Positions 9,331 through 18,010 of a stretch of 35,487 bases of DNA are shown one piece after another (positions within the stretch are counted from its first letter, which is position 1; every line of letters starts with the position of its first letter). A program made the position numbers and the translations under genes. The notes under the pieces are model-generated. The model searched no databases, had not been told where the DNA came from, and was given only the letters and a program-made list of their open reading frames with translations. The DNA comes from an uncultured Lachnospiraceae bacterium (GTDB taxonomy: Bacteria > Bacillota > Clostridia > Lachnospirales > Lachnospiraceae). The stretch covers positions 1 through 35,487 of the forward strand of contig URQQ01000043.1 in assembly GCA_900549995.1 (NCBI GenBank), in the 5' to 3' direction.

Positions 9331-9887
9331 CTCCGATACTCCTTTGCCTCAATTTTGAATGGTTCCAAAAGCTTTGCCGCGATATGGTACACCATCTCAT
9401 GCACTGAATCCGGCTGATGATAAAATGTCATCATCGGCGGTATAATTCTCACGCCCGGCAGCATGGACAATTCGTGCAGATTCCGAAGATGGATGCCGCT
9501 AAGCGGCGTCTCTCTCGCCGCCAGCACAAGTGTCCGATGCTCCTTTATCGTAACATCTGCTGCTCTTAAAATCAGATTATCCGCATAACCGCTATGAATG
9601 CCAGCTATTGTTTTCATACTGCAAGGCACCACCAGCATCCCTTCCGTCCGGTAAGATCCACTTGCCGGCCCGGCTCCAATATCCTCCGGTTCCAACACAG
9701 AATCTGCCAGATGATATATCTCCTCTAACGTATGATCTGTCTCATGCACCAGTGTCAGTTTGGCACTGTCACTCATAATCAGACAAGATTCATAGTCTGT
9801 ATTCTCCCGGATCAGTTTCAGGCATTCCACCAGAATCGGTGCCCCGCTGGCACCGGTTGCCCCCACAACAATTTTTTTCCTATCCAT
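9315..9887 (-). CDS. ubiX: UbiX-family flavin prenyltransferase
   Basis: 190 residues, the full length for UbiX. The FMN-binding start V-V-G-A-T-G-A-S-G is at residues 7-15. The family pattern G-S-Y-R-T-E-G-M-L-V-V-P-C-S-M-K-T-I-A-G-I lies in the middle, and R-E-T-P-L near residue 145. In this family the enzyme joins a dimethylallyl group to FMN, making the prenylated FMN cofactor that UbiD decarboxylases require. It lies 12 bases after the ubiD stop and overlaps the LpdD-like gene, so the operon makes enzyme, cofactor maker and helper together. The context points to a catabolic UbiD system and not ubiquinone synthesis, since no other quinone genes are seen. Confidence 0.93.
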   Translation of the reverse strand: MDRKKIVVGATGASGAPILVECLKLIRENTDYESCLIMSDSAKLTLVHETDHTLEEIYHLADSVLEPEDIGAGPASGSYRTEGMLVVPCSMKTIAGIHSGYADNLILRAADVTIKEHRTLVLAARETPLSGIHLRNLHELSMLPGVRIIPPMMTFYHQPDSVHEMVYHIAAKLLEPFKIEAKEYRRWNGL

Positions 9888-9899
9888 GTTCTTTCTCCT

Positions 9900-11363
9900 C
9901 TATGAAATCCAGTGATCAGGATCTACATCCATGAACCTTGCCCGGACAAATTTTTCTTTCTGGTCAAATGGCACCGTACAGTCAAAAATGGTCTTGCAGG
10001 CAATTCCATGATCCCGGATACTTCCGGAAATGGCGGGATCATTGGACGGATCCAGCGGATGGCACCTGACTCCCGGAATATTGATCACATCCACATCCCC
10101 CTGGAATCTTGTATTCATCGCCCACAATACATCATTCATATCAAAACAGTCCACATCTTCATCTACCAGATACACAATCTTTAGTTCACTGAACGCCGCA
10201 AACGCAAGAAGTGCCGCCTGGCGCTGTCTTCCCTCATCACTTTGCACCGTCTTTTGGAACTGAAGCACTGCCATATATTTTCCGCCGCCGGGAGAGGCAC
10301 AATATACATTCTTTAATTTCCCCGGCATTGCTTTTTCCACCATGCCATAGATACTTGCTTCTGTCGGAATTCCGGCCATCGACACATGTTCTTCGCTTGG
10401 CCCGATGCAGGTCTGCATGATCGGATGCTGCCGGTGCGTCACTGCCTTTACTTTAATCATAAAGCACTGGCTGCTGGCAGGCCCTGTATACCCCGGGAAT
10501 TCCGGCATGGCATACCCTGTCTGGCTGTTCTTGTCTTCCTGCACCCTCACTCCGGGAATCACTTCCCCTTCAATTACATATTCCGCATTCGCAATTGCCC
10601 GCTCATTTACGGTCAGACACTGGCACAGTTCTACCGGTTCACCGCGAAGTGCGCCTGCGACTGCCAGTTCATCATAGCCAAGCGGAGTCGTCGGCGGTTC
10701 AAAGCAAGAGCCAATCTCAATCGCCGGATCTACTCCGATACTGATCGAGATCGGAAGCCTCTGTCCAAGTTCCTCTGCCCGCTCTGCCATTGCCCCGATA
10801 TGCCTTGCCCCAGGTGTGAAAAAAATAGACAGTTCATCCTTCCCCTGAATACAGAGACGGTGGATTGTCACATCACTTAATCCTGTATCCGGGTGTGTTG
10901 CATAACACATCCCAAGCGTGATGTACGGGCCTGCATCATCCGGTGTATTCGTCGGCGCCGGAACAAGGCGGTACAGATCAAAATCCGGCTCCTCAGCAAG
11001 GTGTACTACCTGCTGGCATAAAGCTTCTTTCTCTGTCATCACCGGAGGGATCGGATGATCCACACTTTGATAAAGCTTCTTCCCAAGTTCTTCCGGTTTA
11101 CAGTCTAAAAGAGCCGCCACCCTTCTGCGGCTTGCCAGAACTCCGATTGCAACTTTCGCGTCCGGATGTCCCTTTACATTGTGAAAAATCATGGCCGGTC
11201 CTTCTTTCGTCGGGCGCATCACGGTACCTCCTGCGCCAATATGGCGGTATACCCCCGATAATTCTGCCATCGGTTCCACTTCCACCTCTGTCTCTATTAA
11301 CTGTCCCGGCATCGTCTGTAACAATTCCAGCGCACTTCTCAGATCATTTACTTTCTTTTTCAA
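9900..11363 (-). CDS. ubiD: UbiD-family prenyl-FMN decarboxylase (phenolic/aromatic acid type)
   Basis: 487 residues, normal for UbiD. The start codon is TTG at 11363, with AGGGAG 9 bases upstream. Family features are S-D-V-T-I-H-R-L (163-170), F-F-T-P-G-A-R-H-I-G (181-190), and the catalytic region E-Y-V-I-E-G-E-V-I-P-G (261-271) followed by P-E-F-P-G-Y-T-G (287-294). These correspond to the acid and arginine residues around prenylated FMN. UbiD enzymes reversibly remove CO2 from aromatic or unsaturated acids. The ubiD-ubiX-LpdD set with a divergent LysR gene resembles gallate/protocatechuate decarboxylase loci (LpdC), so a dietary or host phenolic acid is the likely substrate. That assignment is inference; the exact acid cannot be read from sequence. 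The enzyme is cytoplasmic and no transporter gene is adjacent. Confidence 0.9.
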   Translation of the reverse strand: MKKKVNDLRSALELLQTMPGQLIETEVEVEPMAELSGVYRHIGAGGTVMRPTKEGPAMIFHNVKGHPDAKVAIGVLASRRRVAALLDCKPEELGKKLYQSVDHPIPPVMTEKEALCQQVVHLAEEPDFDLYRLVPAPTNTPDDAGPYITLGMCYATHPDTGLSDVTIHRLCIQGKDELSIFFTPGARHIGAMAERAEELGQRLPISISIGVDPAIEIGSCFEPPTTPLGYDELAVAGALRGEPVELCQCLTVNERAIANAEYVIEGEVIPGVRVQEDKNSQTGYAMPEFPGYTGPASSQCFMIKVKAVTHRQHPIMQTCIGPSEEHVSMAGIPTEASIYGMVEKAMPGKLKNVYCASPGGGKYMAVLQFQKTVQSDEGRQRQAALLAFAAFSELKIVYLVDEDVDCFDMNDVLWAMNTRFQGDVDVINIPGVRCHPLDPSNDPAISGSIRDHGIACKTIFDCTVPFDQKEKFVRARFMDVDPDHWIS

Positions 11364-11396
11364 TTTTAAAGACTCCCTTATATTTATGATAAAACT

Positions 11397-11460
11397 ATTT
11401 TACCTCTTTTTTTCTGGTCAATCAATTCGACTTATGATACAATTGATTCCAGAATGGAAT
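11397..11460. promoter_or_regulatory. Divergent ubiD/lysR control region with two palindromes
   Basis: For ubiD on the minus strand: -35 TTGATT (11420-11425), 17-base spacer, -10 TAAAAT (11397-11402). The -35 lies inside the left arm of an inverted repeat AATCAATT-N13-AATTGATT (11420-11427 and 11441-11448). A second perfect palindrome, ATTCCA-GAA-TGGAAT, occupies 11446-11460, just before the lysR ribosome site. Paired dyads between a LysR gene and its divergent target are the expected operator arrangement. Binding is inferred. Confidence 0.6.
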
Positions 11461-11477
11461 GAATCGGAGAGATTGAT

Positions 11478-12347
11478 ATGACTTTCGAACAGTTAAAATA
11501 CTTTATCGCAATTACAGAACATCCAACCTTTCTGGATGCCGCAGAATCACTTCATATGTCACAGTCTGCCCTGTCAAAACAGATCATGAAGCTGGAAAAA
11601 GAACTGGGGATTCTGCTGCTCGACCGCAGCCATAGAAATGCAGAACTTACAGAAGCCGGAACGATATTTTATCAGGAAGCAAAAGCGCTGATCCGGCAGT
11701 ATGATCAGATGCTGTCCCGGATGAGATCCTATAAAGATGCGTCCCGTCAGGAAATCCATGTAGGAACCCTTCCCATACTGAACCAATACCGACTGACACC
11801 TCTTTTTAAAAATTTTTCTGATCTTCATCCTGATATCCATCTCTCTATTGACGAGACCGAAGAACAGGAACTGCTGGACGGAATTCAGTCCGGGCGTTAC
11901 GATGTAGTGATCGGACGCGCCAGCATGCTGCCGGCCAGCCAGTATTTCTTTTATCCGCTGGCAGAGGATGAACTGACCGCTGTACTTCCGGCAGACCACA
12001 GGCTTTCCAGATGCAGTTCACTTACACTGGCTGATCTTTCCGATGAGGATTTTCTATTGATGAATCCATATACATCGATCTACCAGCTATGTATAGATCA
12101 CTTCAAATCCTACGGTATCACACCTCATATTCTGCGGACTGCAAGGGTCGAATCTATCCTCAGCGCAGTTTCTATCGGGGAAGGAATCAGCCTGCTCGCC
12201 AAAAGCAATCTGCAGGTCTTTCACCATGAAAATATAACTGCAGTTCCGCTCGTTCCTCCGATTCTGCTCTCTGTCATCATCGCACGGAAAAAGAACTGCC
12301 CGCCCTCTTTGGCATTGAAAGAATTCATACAGTATTTTACTTCTTGA
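11478..12347 (+). CDS. LysR-family transcription regulator of the decarboxylase operon
   Basis: 289 residues, typical for LysR. The N-terminal winged helix-turn-helix (1-60) has the classic pattern F-x-A-A-E-S-L-H-M-S-Q-S-A-L-S-K-Q-I with L-E-K-E-L-G-I-L-L-L-D-R. An effector-binding domain of about 200 residues follows. The start ATG follows GGAGAG. The gene is divergent from ubiD across 114 bases containing two dyads, so it most likely controls ubiD-ubiX-LpdD in response to the aromatic substrate. That ligand is inference. It ends 3 bases from the convergent stop of the LytTR regulator, with no terminator between them, so the two transcripts must overlap at their 3' ends. Confidence 0.92.
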   Translation: MTFEQLKYFIAITEHPTFLDAAESLHMSQSALSKQIMKLEKELGILLLDRSHRNAELTEAGTIFYQEAKALIRQYDQMLSRMRSYKDASRQEIHVGTLPILNQYRLTPLFKNFSDLHPDIHLSIDETEEQELLDGIQSGRYDVVIGRASMLPASQYFFYPLAEDELTAVLPADHRLSRCSSLTLADLSDEDFLLMNPYTSIYQLCIDHFKSYGITPHILRTARVESILSAVSIGEGISLLAKSNLQVFHHENITAVPLVPPILLSVIIARKKNCPPSLALKEFIQYFTS

Positions 12348-12350
12348 TTT

Positions 12351-13055
12351 TTAATTCATCATTTTCCGAAACATAAACTGATTATATTGTTTCATTGCCT
12401 CCGCCTTTTTCTGCCTGGAAACAAAAACTTCCACTTTGTTTTTCAAAGTGATCTTATTATTTTGAAAATCATCTATATAGTCCATGTTGACAATGTAACT
12501 TCGATATGGCCGGATAAACCACTCATGATTGAGTTTCTCAAAAAGACTGGTCAGGTTTTCGTATGTAATAAACTCCTGCTGCTCTGCATGTATCAGGATC
12601 GTATTATTATAAGACTCTATATACTGAATCACCTTTTGCGGTATCTCCATATTCTTATATCCGCACTTCACTTTCAGAATCTCAACAGTTTCATCCTTCC
12701 CCATTCTCTGGAAACATTCTTCAATCTGTTCATAGTGAATCGGTTTCACAAGATAATTCAGCGCATGAAGCCTGAACGCATCCACTGCATATTCTCTGCT
12801 GCTTGTCACGAATACAATTTTCCCTTTATAACTTTCTTTCAGCTTCTCTGCAATTTCTATTCCGGACTGATCACTGATATAAATATCAAGAAAAATAAGA
12901 TCAAACGTATTCTGTTTACATGAATCTTCCATCGCGAGCGCAGTACTGTAAGTGTATATTTCCGTTTCTACATTATGTTCCGTTCCATACCTCTTAATAT
13001 AGAATTCCAGCAAATTTAAACTTTCTTTATCATCATCGCAAATAGCTACCCGCAC
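12351..13055 (-). CDS. LytTR-family response regulator (AgrA-like)
   Basis: 234 residues. The start is GTG at 13055, preceded by AAGGGAG at 7 bases. The receiver domain (1-120) has an acidic D-D-D at 7-9, phospho-acceptor D57 in I-F-L-D-I-Y-I and K104 in L-V-K-P-I. The C-terminal LytTR DNA-binding domain (about 130-234) has F-I-R-P-Y-R-S-Y-I-V-N-M-D-Y-I and a terminal V-S-R-Q-K-K. LytTR regulators of this shape usually control quorum sensing, bacteriocins or cell envelope genes. Its partner is the GHKL kinase upstream at 13203-14585. No pheromone precursor or processing gene is visible next to it, so the signal and targets are unknown. Confidence 0.92.
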   Translation of the reverse strand: MRVAICDDDKESLNLLEFYIKRYGTEHNVETEIYTYSTALAMEDSCKQNTFDLIFLDIYISDQSGIEIAEKLKESYKGKIVFVTSSREYAVDAFRLHALNYLVKPIHYEQIEECFQRMGKDETVEILKVKCGYKNMEIPQKVIQYIESYNNTILIHAEQQEFITYENLTSLFEKLNHEWFIRPYRSYIVNMDYIDDFQNNKITLKNKVEVFVSRQKKAEAMKQYNQFMFRKMMN

Positions 13056-13202
13056 TTTTTTGCTCCCTTCTGTCTACAACTCAACGTAATATAAAAGCAT
13101 AAAACTTCCATGTTATTCTAATTATAGCCCATTCATTCTGTGCGGGAATTTCTATTTACCTGTAATTATGACTGTTTACCATCAATTAAACCCACTTTTA
13201 TT
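13056..13202 (-). promoter_or_regulatory. Kinase-LytTR gap with possible internal promoter and a 13-bp direct repeat
   Basis: The gap is 147 bases and AT-rich, unusually long within a kinase/regulator pair. The 13-mer TTATTCTAATTAT occurs at 13113-13125 and again at 13198-13210, where it overlaps the kinase stop. On the minus strand the first copy contains a perfect -10 TATAAT (13121-13126), but I see no good -35. The regulator may have its own activated promoter. I saw no open frame with a ribosome site here. Confidence 0.35.
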
Positions 13203-14585
13203 CTAATTATGATTCTCCCCTCTGGGCATACACATTTTAATATACGAATAAAAAATACCATTTCTATACTGGAATTGCGCTGAACCATCATATCTGTCTG
13301 CCACCATTTTTATACTGTTCAGTCCAATTCCGCTGCCCTCTGGCTTTGTGGTGAGATAACTTGATTTGTCTTTGGACAGCTCAACATTGCCATCACAGGT
13401 ATTTTCCTGAACAATCAGCAGATTATGGTTCATTACACTGATGTTAATATTGATAAACGGCTTTGTGTCCTCCTGATTCTCTGCATGGATGCAGGAATAG
13501 ATTGCATTATCCAGAAGATTTCCGAGAACTGTACACAAATCTACGTTATCTATTTCTATCTGATGAGGAACATCAATCTTAATCTGAAACTGAATCTGAT
13601 TCTTCCCTGCCATCTCATAATAATGTCCAAGAATAATATCTATCGTCGAATTATCACAGAAACTTCTCGGCGATTCCTGCAGAATATCCTCACTGAACTT
13701 TGCAATATATTCTTTGACCTTTTCATATTCCTCACGCTCAATGTAACCTTCCATCACAATCATATGATGTCTCATATCATGTTTCAGGTGTCTGGTCTGC
13801 TCCATATTCTCATACAGCTGACGGAACTGTTCTGAACGCATCAATACCTGCTGCTTGTAAAGTTCCGCCTCTTTTTCTTTCTGGGCCGTATTCTCCAGAA
13901 TCCCAGACATTTCAAATACCAGATTAAAGATGAATAAAATGCAGACATTGATCGCAATAAATAAAAACAGCATCTTAAAGTTATCAAGCTTTATTGAAGT
14001 TAATGTCATAAAAATCATGATGTAAGCCAGAACCAGCACGACGGTCAAGGTAAGTGCGTTTTTCTTCAGATACTTTCCAATCAGGTGATCCGCTCCGCTG
14101 AGGACATGCTTCATAAAAGAATACATAAAAGGAAAATAAAAAATCGTTGTTCCCAGGAAAAACAGCATATCAGCCGGAATGTAAATCTCCTGTCTCGGAT
14201 AACACTTCAGAATTACCTCAAGGCTGGATACCGTTGTAAACACGAGCGTTCCATAAATCATCGCAAATACGATGGCAAACACTTTTTTATATAATTCCGA
14301 ACCCAAAGTTCTGAAAAAGATTAAAAAGCAAAAAAGCTGCACCACAAGTGAATACCCGTTAGCCCAGTTAGCGCTGTTAGAAGTACCATGAAAAAAAGAG
14401 TAATAGACAGGAAATAATAAAGAACAGATTCCTATAAAACTCAGAACAAACCCCTCTACGTAGAGCGGCCGGCGCCTGAATTCTTTTTCCTCAAATACGG
14501 AATACGCAAGAAATGCCGCCGGCGCAAACTGGATAAAAAAACCAAATGCATAAACCAAATACCACTGAATCCCAAACTCTCTCAT
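13203..14585 (-). CDS. AgrC-like GHKL sensor histidine kinase
   Basis: 460 residues from the ATG at 14585; an upstream in-frame TTG is rejected because the ribosome site GGGAGGAAGG lies inside that extension. About six to seven hydrophobic segments fill residues 10-235. A short coiled linker with Q-K-E-K-E-A-E-L-Y follows. Next is the phospho-acceptor region R-H-L-K-H-D-M-R-H-H, typical of the AgrC/ComD class. The GHKL ATPase domain has L-G-N-L-L-D-N-A-I-Y-S and G-S-G-I-G-L-N-S. This class often detects peptide pheromones through the membrane domain. No AgrB or AgrD gene is next to it, so it is an orphan receptor here, possibly sensing a peptide made elsewhere or a non-peptide signal. Its partner is the LytTR regulator downstream. 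Confidence 0.9.
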   Translation of the reverse strand: MREFGIQWYLVYAFGFFIQFAPAAFLAYSVFEEKEFRRRPLYVEGFVLSFIGICSLLFPVYYSFFHGTSNSANWANGYSLVVQLFCFLIFFRTLGSELYKKVFAIVFAMIYGTLVFTTVSSLEVILKCYPRQEIYIPADMLFFLGTTIFYFPFMYSFMKHVLSGADHLIGKYLKKNALTLTVVLVLAYIMIFMTLTSIKLDNFKMLFLFIAINVCILFIFNLVFEMSGILENTAQKEKEAELYKQQVLMRSEQFRQLYENMEQTRHLKHDMRHHMIVMEGYIEREEYEKVKEYIAKFSEDILQESPRSFCDNSTIDIILGHYYEMAGKNQIQFQIKIDVPHQIEIDNVDLCTVLGNLLDNAIYSCIHAENQEDTKPFININISVMNHNLLIVQENTCDGNVELSKDKSSYLTTKPEGSGIGLNSIKMVADRYDGSAQFQYRNGIFYSYIKMCMPRGENHN

Positions 14586-14650
14586 ATTAATATGCCTTCC
14601 TCCCAAGTCCCCAATCTTTCTGTTTTTCTATATGAGCTATTACCTGTTTC

Positions 14651-14680
14651 AGTATAGCACAAAATGCTGTGCCATAGAAG
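14651..14680 (-). promoter_or_regulatory. Possible promoter and dyad upstream of the AgrC-like kinase
   Basis: On the minus strand a -10-like TATACT (14651-14656) lies about 65 bases before the kinase start. Directly upstream of it is a small inverted repeat, GCACA-N6-TGTGC (14657-14672), placed where a repressor could bind. No convincing -35 is seen. Confidence 0.35.
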
Positions 14681-14693
14681 TATTCAGAAAAAG

Positions 14694-16478
14694 CTATATT
14701 TTTTTCATATCTGCCGGCAATAAAATAGTGATGGTCGTCCCTCTCTTTTCCTCACTTAATATTTGGATTCCGTAATCTATGCCGTAGATCATTTTAATCC
14801 TGTCATCTACATTTTCTACTCCAATCCCGGTGAAATGCTCTCCCTTTTGCCCTTCTTTCTTTTGAAGTGACTGCAGTTTTTTCTTCTCAATTCCGATGCC
14901 ATTGTCAATAATGTCAAACCTCAGACAGTCTTTATCCCGTCTTGCAAATACCTGAATAGAACCCTTTTTCCCTTCCGGAAACGCATGGAAAAAAGCATTC
15001 TCCACAAACGGCTGAAGGATTAACTTCGGTACTTTGTGCTGATTGCAGTCCATCGCAATAAAATATTCCACATTCACATTGTCACCATAACGTACCTGAT
15101 TGATTAATACATAATTTTTCAGATTTTCAATTTCCTGTTCCACCAGGATAAACCCTTCTGTATTGCTGATCGTATTCCGCAGAAGAGAAATGAATGCATC
15201 AATCACCTTCGTTGTTTTATTCATATCCCCCTGCCATGCAAGCCATTTGATACTTGTAAGTGTGTTGTACATATAGTGCGGATTGATCTGCATCTGAAGG
15301 GCATGTATTTCTGCTGACCGTTTTTCACTCTCTGCACGGTAGATTTCACTGATGTAATGGTTGATATCATTGATCATTTTATTATAAGTCTCCGAAAGCT
15401 GTCTGATTTCTTCAGTTCCTTCAATTTCCGCATACTCCTCCAGATTCCCTTCTCCAACTTTTGACATGGTATCCGCAAGCTGATAGAGCGGGCGTGTCTG
15501 GCTCCTTACAAAACGGTAAATAACATAAGCCACCAATAATGTGATCAAAACAGTGATCAGCAATACTTCTTGCAGATCGTATCTCTCTTCAAACGCCTGT
15601 TCCGGATTTAATATCCCTAGTATTTTGTAGCTCGTATTATGAAAGCGCTGAATCTGGTATGCTTCAATTTTCCCAGCCTGCCTGACAGTCATGCTTTTTA
15701 CCGACTTTTCTTCCAGTTCATCCAATATTTTTTCAGCAGATTCTGCCTTTTCCCCGGAAAAATAATCATGGTCACTTGCCGACAGCAATTCCTGATCCTG
15801 GTTATAGATCAAAATATTGCTGTAATCAGATGTAAAATAACTGTACATCTTCTGAAAATCTTCCTCTTTTATTGTGACAATGATAGCTCCCTCAGCCACA
15901 TCATTTTGCGGATTTCTGAATGCTTTTGCAAAAATGATGACCGGATCATTCTCCATAATGTCAGTAAATCCGTTTTTCCGGTATCTGGAGACCAGCACTC
16001 TGGGATTATTAAGTGCATCGCGGACAATATCTGATGAAAGAATTTCAGGAACCGGAGTTGACATTTTATCAGAACCGTTATAGATATATGTCTTACCCTC
16101 CCTGCTTACCAGCAGCATATTCAGATCCGTATAATTGGAAAATTCTGAATTTCTTATTACCTTTTCCATCGCAAGGGCATAACCTCTGCCTTCAATCTGG
16201 TTGGCAAAATGATCCGTCATATAGTTTCTGACCGAATCACTCAAAGCCACTTTCTCCATTACTGAAGACAGGTCACGGTAAAACTCAAAAAAATCCGAAT
16301 CTATCTGATTAAATATTTTTTCCTGTGATTCCGAATACATTTCTAAGAATACCTCTTTGGATAACCTGACATTCAGTATGCAAAGTGCAGTAACAAGACC
16401 TAAAATTCCTGCAATAACAGTGCAGATAATACGAAAAAACAAACCACTTTTATGTGACTTCTTCGCCTTTTTCCCCAT
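14694..16478 (-). CDS. YesM-type sensor histidine kinase
   Basis: 594 residues. A basic N-terminus leads to membrane segment 1 (about 14-36), an extracellular sensor domain (about 40-300), membrane segment 2 (305-324) and a HAMP linker (325-378). The His_kinase block follows with Q-M-Q-I-N-P-H-Y-M-Y-N (H401). The ATPase part has Q-P-F-V-E-N-A-F-F-H-A-F and D-N-G-I-G-I. This is the standard YesM layout, in which extracellular sugars or oligosaccharides, often via a binding protein, are sensed. It starts 5 bases after the stop of the YesN-type regulator, as the last gene of the galactoside operon. It probably reports galactoside availability to that regulator. Confidence 0.92.
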   Translation of the reverse strand: MGKKAKKSHKSGLFFRIICTVIAGILGLVTALCILNVRLSKEVFLEMYSESQEKIFNQIDSDFFEFYRDLSSVMEKVALSDSVRNYMTDHFANQIEGRGYALAMEKVIRNSEFSNYTDLNMLLVSREGKTYIYNGSDKMSTPVPEILSSDIVRDALNNPRVLVSRYRKNGFTDIMENDPVIIFAKAFRNPQNDVAEGAIIVTIKEEDFQKMYSYFTSDYSNILIYNQDQELLSASDHDYFSGEKAESAEKILDELEEKSVKSMTVRQAGKIEAYQIQRFHNTSYKILGILNPEQAFEERYDLQEVLLITVLITLLVAYVIYRFVRSQTRPLYQLADTMSKVGEGNLEEYAEIEGTEEIRQLSETYNKMINDINHYISEIYRAESEKRSAEIHALQMQINPHYMYNTLTSIKWLAWQGDMNKTTKVIDAFISLLRNTISNTEGFILVEQEIENLKNYVLINQVRYGDNVNVEYFIAMDCNQHKVPKLILQPFVENAFFHAFPEGKKGSIQVFARRDKDCLRFDIIDNGIGIEKKKLQSLQKKEGQKGEHFTGIGVENVDDRIKMIYGIDYGIQILSEEKRGTTITILLPADMKKI

Positions 16479-16483
16479 ATCTT

Positions 16484-18010
16484 TTATCTCCTGTTTTTTC
16501 TCCGGTAATGAGACGGCGTAACCCCGGTTATTTTTTTAAAAATGCGGGAAAAATAAGTATGGTCAGAATAGCCGGTCCGGCTGCTGATTTCCGCAATGCT
16601 GCTGTTGGTTGTACTTAACAGCCGGCATGCCTTTTCTATACGAACTCTGTTAAGATATTCACTGAATCCTTCCTTTGTCTGCTTGTGAAAATAGGCAGAT
16701 AAATAGTTATAGGAAAACCCAAAGTTGGCAGCAATATCGGCAAGTGTCAGATCTTCTGCATAGTGTTCACTGATATAGGTTTTCACCTCCATCACCCGCT
16801 CATCATCCACCTCCATTTTTTCTTTCCGCAGATCAGACAATTCTTCATATATTTTCGCCATTACTTTGAAAAAATCATCTGCATAGGCCGCATGATCTAT
16901 CTGATCAAAATATTTACTTTTTAGTTCTTCACTTGAGATTCCGTAATTTTCCGTCTCTATCAGATAGTTATAGAGCAGATTTTTCGTCAGATTCTTCATC
17001 TTATACTCTTCTAACTGACATTCACACATCTCATGTACATAATCCATGAACATAGACAATGCCTGATCAAACCGTTTATGTACCATGCAGTTCATATACT
17101 TTTCAAAGGCAAACCTGACAGGTTCTTCTTTTTCCTTCTGATTCTGAATCATAAGCAGATGCTGCCCGGGGTAGTAAAATCCAAGATCCATAAACGGACG
17201 TATCTCTGTCTGATAACAGGTCTTCATTTCCTGCATTTTGGAAAAGCTCTGGCTGATGACAAAAAAGGCCTCTTTCCGGATCTTTGCAGTCTTATCGATA
17301 CATGTTTCCATATCTGCCAGAACAGATTTTTCATCCTTGATACGGAAATTAAATACAAAACAGAAATATTCCTCTTCTATGAAAAAAGGAATCCCTGCAT
17401 ACTCTTTTCTTTCCTCAAAAAAAGACGTTATTTTTTCTTCTATCCGTGACATATTTTCTTTCTGCCCATAGCACATCTGCTTTAAATTTGTCCCCATAAT
17501 GCGGAAAAGTGTGTGCGGAAAAACTTCCGCAAATGCAGGTACATAAAGCTTCTCCTCGTATCCAAGCAGTACTTTTTCAATCTGCCGGGAATAAGAAATC
17601 TGTGTCCCTTTGACCAGGTGCATTCCCGGAATTTTTCGGACCGCCTTATTTAAAGTCTTCAAAAGGATCTCCGGGTTCAAAGTTGATTTTAAAATATAAT
17701 CCGTGGCACCATTGAGCAATGTTTCCTTTACATACTCAAACTTATCATATCCGCTCAGCATGACCAGCTGTACTTCGGGAAATCGCTGCTGCACAATGCT
17801 TGAAAACTCAATTCCATCCAGAACCGGCATCACAATATCTGCCAGAACAATGTCCGGTTCCAATTTTTCAATCAAATCAAGGCCTTCCTGACCGTTGGTA
17901 GCCTCACCAACGATCTGAAAGCCTTCTTTTTCCCAGTCCAGCATGTGTTTCATACCCTGACGCATAATAAATTCATCATCAATAATCAATACTTTGCAGT
18001 AAGTTTCCAT
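16484..18010 (-). CDS. YesN-type response regulator with AraC DNA-binding domain
   Basis: 508 residues. The receiver domain (1-125) has D11-D12, phospho-acceptor D58 in V-L-A-D-I-V-M-P and K108. A long middle region has no motif I can name. The C-terminal AraC domain (about 400-508) has two helix-turn-helix units: L-T-L-A-D-I-A-A-N-F-G-F-S-Y-N-Y-L and S-I-A-E-I-S-S-R-T-G-Y-S-D-H-T-Y-F, followed by the signature F-K-K-I-T-G-V-T-P-S-H-Y-R. Its first 25 bases overlap the end of the beta-galactosidase gene, so translation is likely coupled. With the YesM kinase downstream it forms a dedicated two-component switch, expected to activate the operon from upstream of the binding protein gene; the operator is not identified. 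Confidence 0.93.
   Translation of the reverse strand: METYCKVLIIDDEFIMRQGMKHMLDWEKEGFQIVGEATNGQEGLDLIEKLEPDIVLADIVMPVLDGIEFSSIVQQRFPEVQLVMLSGYDKFEYVKETLLNGATDYILKSTLNPEILLKTLNKAVRKIPGMHLVKGTQISYSRQIEKVLLGYEEKLYVPAFAEVFPHTLFRIMGTNLKQMCYGQKENMSRIEEKITSFFEERKEYAGIPFFIEEEYFCFVFNFRIKDEKSVLADMETCIDKTAKIRKEAFFVISQSFSKMQEMKTCYQTEIRPFMDLGFYYPGQHLLMIQNQKEKEEPVRFAFEKYMNCMVHKRFDQALSMFMDYVHEMCECQLEEYKMKNLTKNLLYNYLIETENYGISSEELKSKYFDQIDHAAYADDFFKVMAKIYEELSDLRKEKMEVDDERVMEVKTYISEHYAEDLTLADIAANFGFSYNYLSAYFHKQTKEGFSEYLNRVRIEKACRLLSTTNSSIAEISSRTGYSDHTYFSRIFKKITGVTPSHYRRKNRR

Noticed and set aside
14586..14693. Short AgrD-like peptide gene upstream of the AgrC-like kinase
   Set aside because: Only an eight-codon frame without a ribosome site is present, and no AgrB is nearby.
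15640..15656. CcpA (cre) site in the YesM-type gene
   Set aside because: The match to the cre pattern fails at the last two key bases and it lies deep in coding sequence.
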